Positions 51,209 to 52,181 of a stretch of DNA of 52,181 nucleotides are shown piece after piece. The position numbers and the translations under genes are program-made. This DNA comes from Planctomycetota bacterium (GTDB lineage Bacteria > Planctomycetota > MHYJ01 > WSZJ01): assembly GCA_016190145.1 (NCBI GenBank), contig JACPRD010000079.1, positions 1 through 52,181 of the forward strand. The letters run 5' to 3'. The stretch's first letter is position 1. Each line of letters starts with the position of its first letter. Below the pieces are notes generated by a model that was given only the letters and a program-made list of their open reading frames with translations, was not told the origin of the DNA and ran no database searches.

Positions 51209-51820
51209 TCAGACCTTGCCTTTCAGCTTGTCTTTCAGAGCCTGCCTCGCGCGGTGCAGCCGGCTTCTCACCGTCCCGGTCGGAACGCCCAGCACCTCCG
51301 CAATCTCCTCGTACGGCCGCCCCTCGAGATCGCGCAATACAATCATCGTCCGGAACTCGGGTTCCAATTCCCCGATCGCGTCCTGCACCAGCCGCACGTT
51401 CTCCGTCTCCACCACCCGCTCGCCCGGCTCAGGACAATCGTCCGCCACGTCCAGCGAACCACCGTCCTCCTCCGACCCGGAACCGCCTGAGTCGAGACTC
51501 ACCGCCCGACGCCGCTTCGATCCGCGCCTCTCGCTGATCCCGCAGTTGATCGCAATCCGATAAATCCACGTCCCGAACTGCGAGCGCCCCTCGAAACTCG
51601 CCAGCGCCTTCCAGCCCTTCACAAACGCCTCCTGCGAAATGTCCGCAGCCTCGTCCTCCCGCCCCACCATCCGGTACACCGCGTTGTAAACCAGGTCCTG
51701 ATACTTCACGACAAGAACGCCGTACGCGTCCCCGTCGCCGCGCTGCGCGCGACGGACGAGCTCCGCGTCCGTCGGAGTCCCCGCCGGAGGCGTGATCACC
51801 TGGGAATCGCCTTTGCTCAT
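51209..51820 (-). CDS. ECF RNA polymerase sigma factor
   Basis: The protein has 203 residues. Sigma region 2 (about 25-90) has YQDLVYNAVYRMVG, DEAADISQEAFVKGW and FGTWIYRIAINCG. Region 4 (about 135-198) has LEPEFRTMIVLRDLEG and EEIAEVLGVPTGTVRSRLHRA, a recognisable helix-turn-helix. An acidic linker joins them. It directs polymerase to specific promoters and should be held by the anti-sigma factor encoded downstream. ATG 51820 is used because it overlaps the SUMF1-like gene's stop (ATGA). Confidence 0.95.
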   Translation of the reverse strand: MSKGDSQVITPPAGTPTDAELVRRAQRGDGDAYGVLVVKYQDLVYNAVYRMVGREDEAADISQEAFVKGWKALASFEGRSQFGTWIYRIAINCGISERRGSKRRRAVSLDSGGSGSEEDGGSLDVADDCPEPGERVVETENVRLVQDAIGELEPEFRTMIVLRDLEGRPYEEIAEVLGVPTGTVRSRLHRARQALKDKLKGKV

Positions 51821-52181
51821 TCCGCGTCCGCCGCACAACGGAATCCGATGCCCGCGAAGCCGAGATCCTCATGCTCCAGCCAGCGCCAGCCCAGCCGGCA
51901 CGCGCTCTCCGGAAACAGGAAACTCCCGCCCTTCACCACCCGCATCGAACCTTCCTTCGTCGAAGTCCACTCCGCCACGTTTCCCGCCAGGTCGAGCGCC
52001 CCGCAGGGACCCGCCCCCGACACATGACTCCCCACCCGATTCGCCGCGCCAGACTTCGCGTTCGCCTTCGCCGCGTCCCAACCCCCGCCCCACGGATACT
52101 CGCGCCCGTCCGCCGCACCCGCCGCCGCCCGCCCCTCCGCGGCCGGCGGCCACCGCGGTCCCGCCCCCGCCGCGGCCCCCG
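51817..52181 (-). CDS. SUMF1/formylglycine-generating-enzyme-like domain, truncated by window edge
   Basis: Only the C-terminal 120 residues are present; the gene continues past 52181. The reading frame gives GPRWP, DGREYPWGGGWDAAKANA, DLAGNVAEWTS, RVVKGGSFLF and GFRCA, the ordered landmarks of the FGE-sulfatase (SUMF1) domain. The segment between GGSF and GFRC has a single Cys, whereas true formylglycine-generating enzymes have a Cys pair. It is therefore more likely a non-enzymatic or differently acting SUMF1 relative, such as those found beside kinases in planctomycetes. Its stop overlaps the sigma factor start. Confidence 0.85.
   Translation of the reverse strand, partial: GAAAGAGPRWPPAAEGRAAAGAADGREYPWGGGWDAAKANAKSGAANRVGSHVSGAGPCGALDLAGNVAEWTSTKEGSMRVVKGGSFLFPESACRLGWRWLEHEDLGFAGIGFRCAADAE

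Noticed and set aside
1..52181. CRISPR array, prophage, insertion sequence or biosynthetic cluster
   Set aside because: There are no regularly spaced repeats, transposase, integrase, phage structural genes or modular synthases. The few repeats present are short and intergenic.

Overview
The window is about 52 kb of very GC-rich bacterial chromosome (roughly two thirds G+C by eye), densely packed on both strands. It is mostly housekeeping genes plus a long block of secreted and lipid-anchored proteins. No phage, insertion sequence, CRISPR array or rRNA is visible. The gene styles suggest Planctomycetota or a neighbouring deep, high-GC lineage: a Ser/Thr kinase next to an ECF sigma factor, an anti-sigma factor and a SUMF1-type protein; FHA-GAF-HD-GYP; HEAT repeats fused to cyclophilin; class II ribonucleotide reductase; selenoproteins. 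This placement is an inference.

Layout. 0.3-3.0 kb: a DUF1326-like secreted protein and a PAS-GGDEF-EAL c-di-GMP protein (minus strand). 3.26 kb: tRNA-Arg(TCT) followed by a G-quadruplex-like tract. 3.4-5.4 kb: a lipoprotein with one copy, and a secreted protein with four copies, of the same roughly 100-residue domain. 5.6-7.8 kb: DUF309 protein, thioesterase and GIY-YIG nuclease, coupled by stop/start overlaps. 7.9-9.5 kb: two paralogous thioredoxin-fold genes, each broken by an in-frame TGA at the same site. Each TGA is followed at exactly the same distance by a perfect hairpin. I read them as two selenoproteins. 9.8-13.5 kb: nrdJ and a HEAT-cyclophilin lipoprotein. 13.7-22.9 kb: accA, purL with a PurS-like N-terminus, asd, then TPR protein, DUF1232-like protein, truA, cvpA and a glycosyltransferase. 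23.0-26.9 kb: metallophosphoesterase, hpf and a regulatory PTS (ptsN, HPr, EI) without a sugar permease. 26.9-33.5 kb: TPR/zinc protein, a zinc-ribbon/adenylate cyclase/ATPase/TPR signalling protein, and FHA-GAF-HD-GYP. 33.5-37.1 kb: EI24-like membrane protein, an ABC-2 exporter pair, era. 37.1-46.5 kb: a six-gene minus-strand envelope locus, led by a 1410-residue protein with about eleven tandem repeats and an HtrA-type protease domain, followed by five lipoproteins. 46.6-52.2 kb: a metalloprotease lipoprotein, then SUMF1-like, ECF sigma factor, Ser/Thr kinase and anti-sigma factor.

How they work together. Second-messenger and stress signalling recurs: c-di-GMP turnover (EAL, HD-GYP), cAMP (class III cyclase), a PTS phosphorelay and a kinase/sigma/anti-sigma module with a plausible ECF-type promoter in front of the kinase. 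The two selenoproteins and the repeat-protease/lipoprotein locus are the least ordinary parts. A conventional annotation would split or truncate both selenoproteins.
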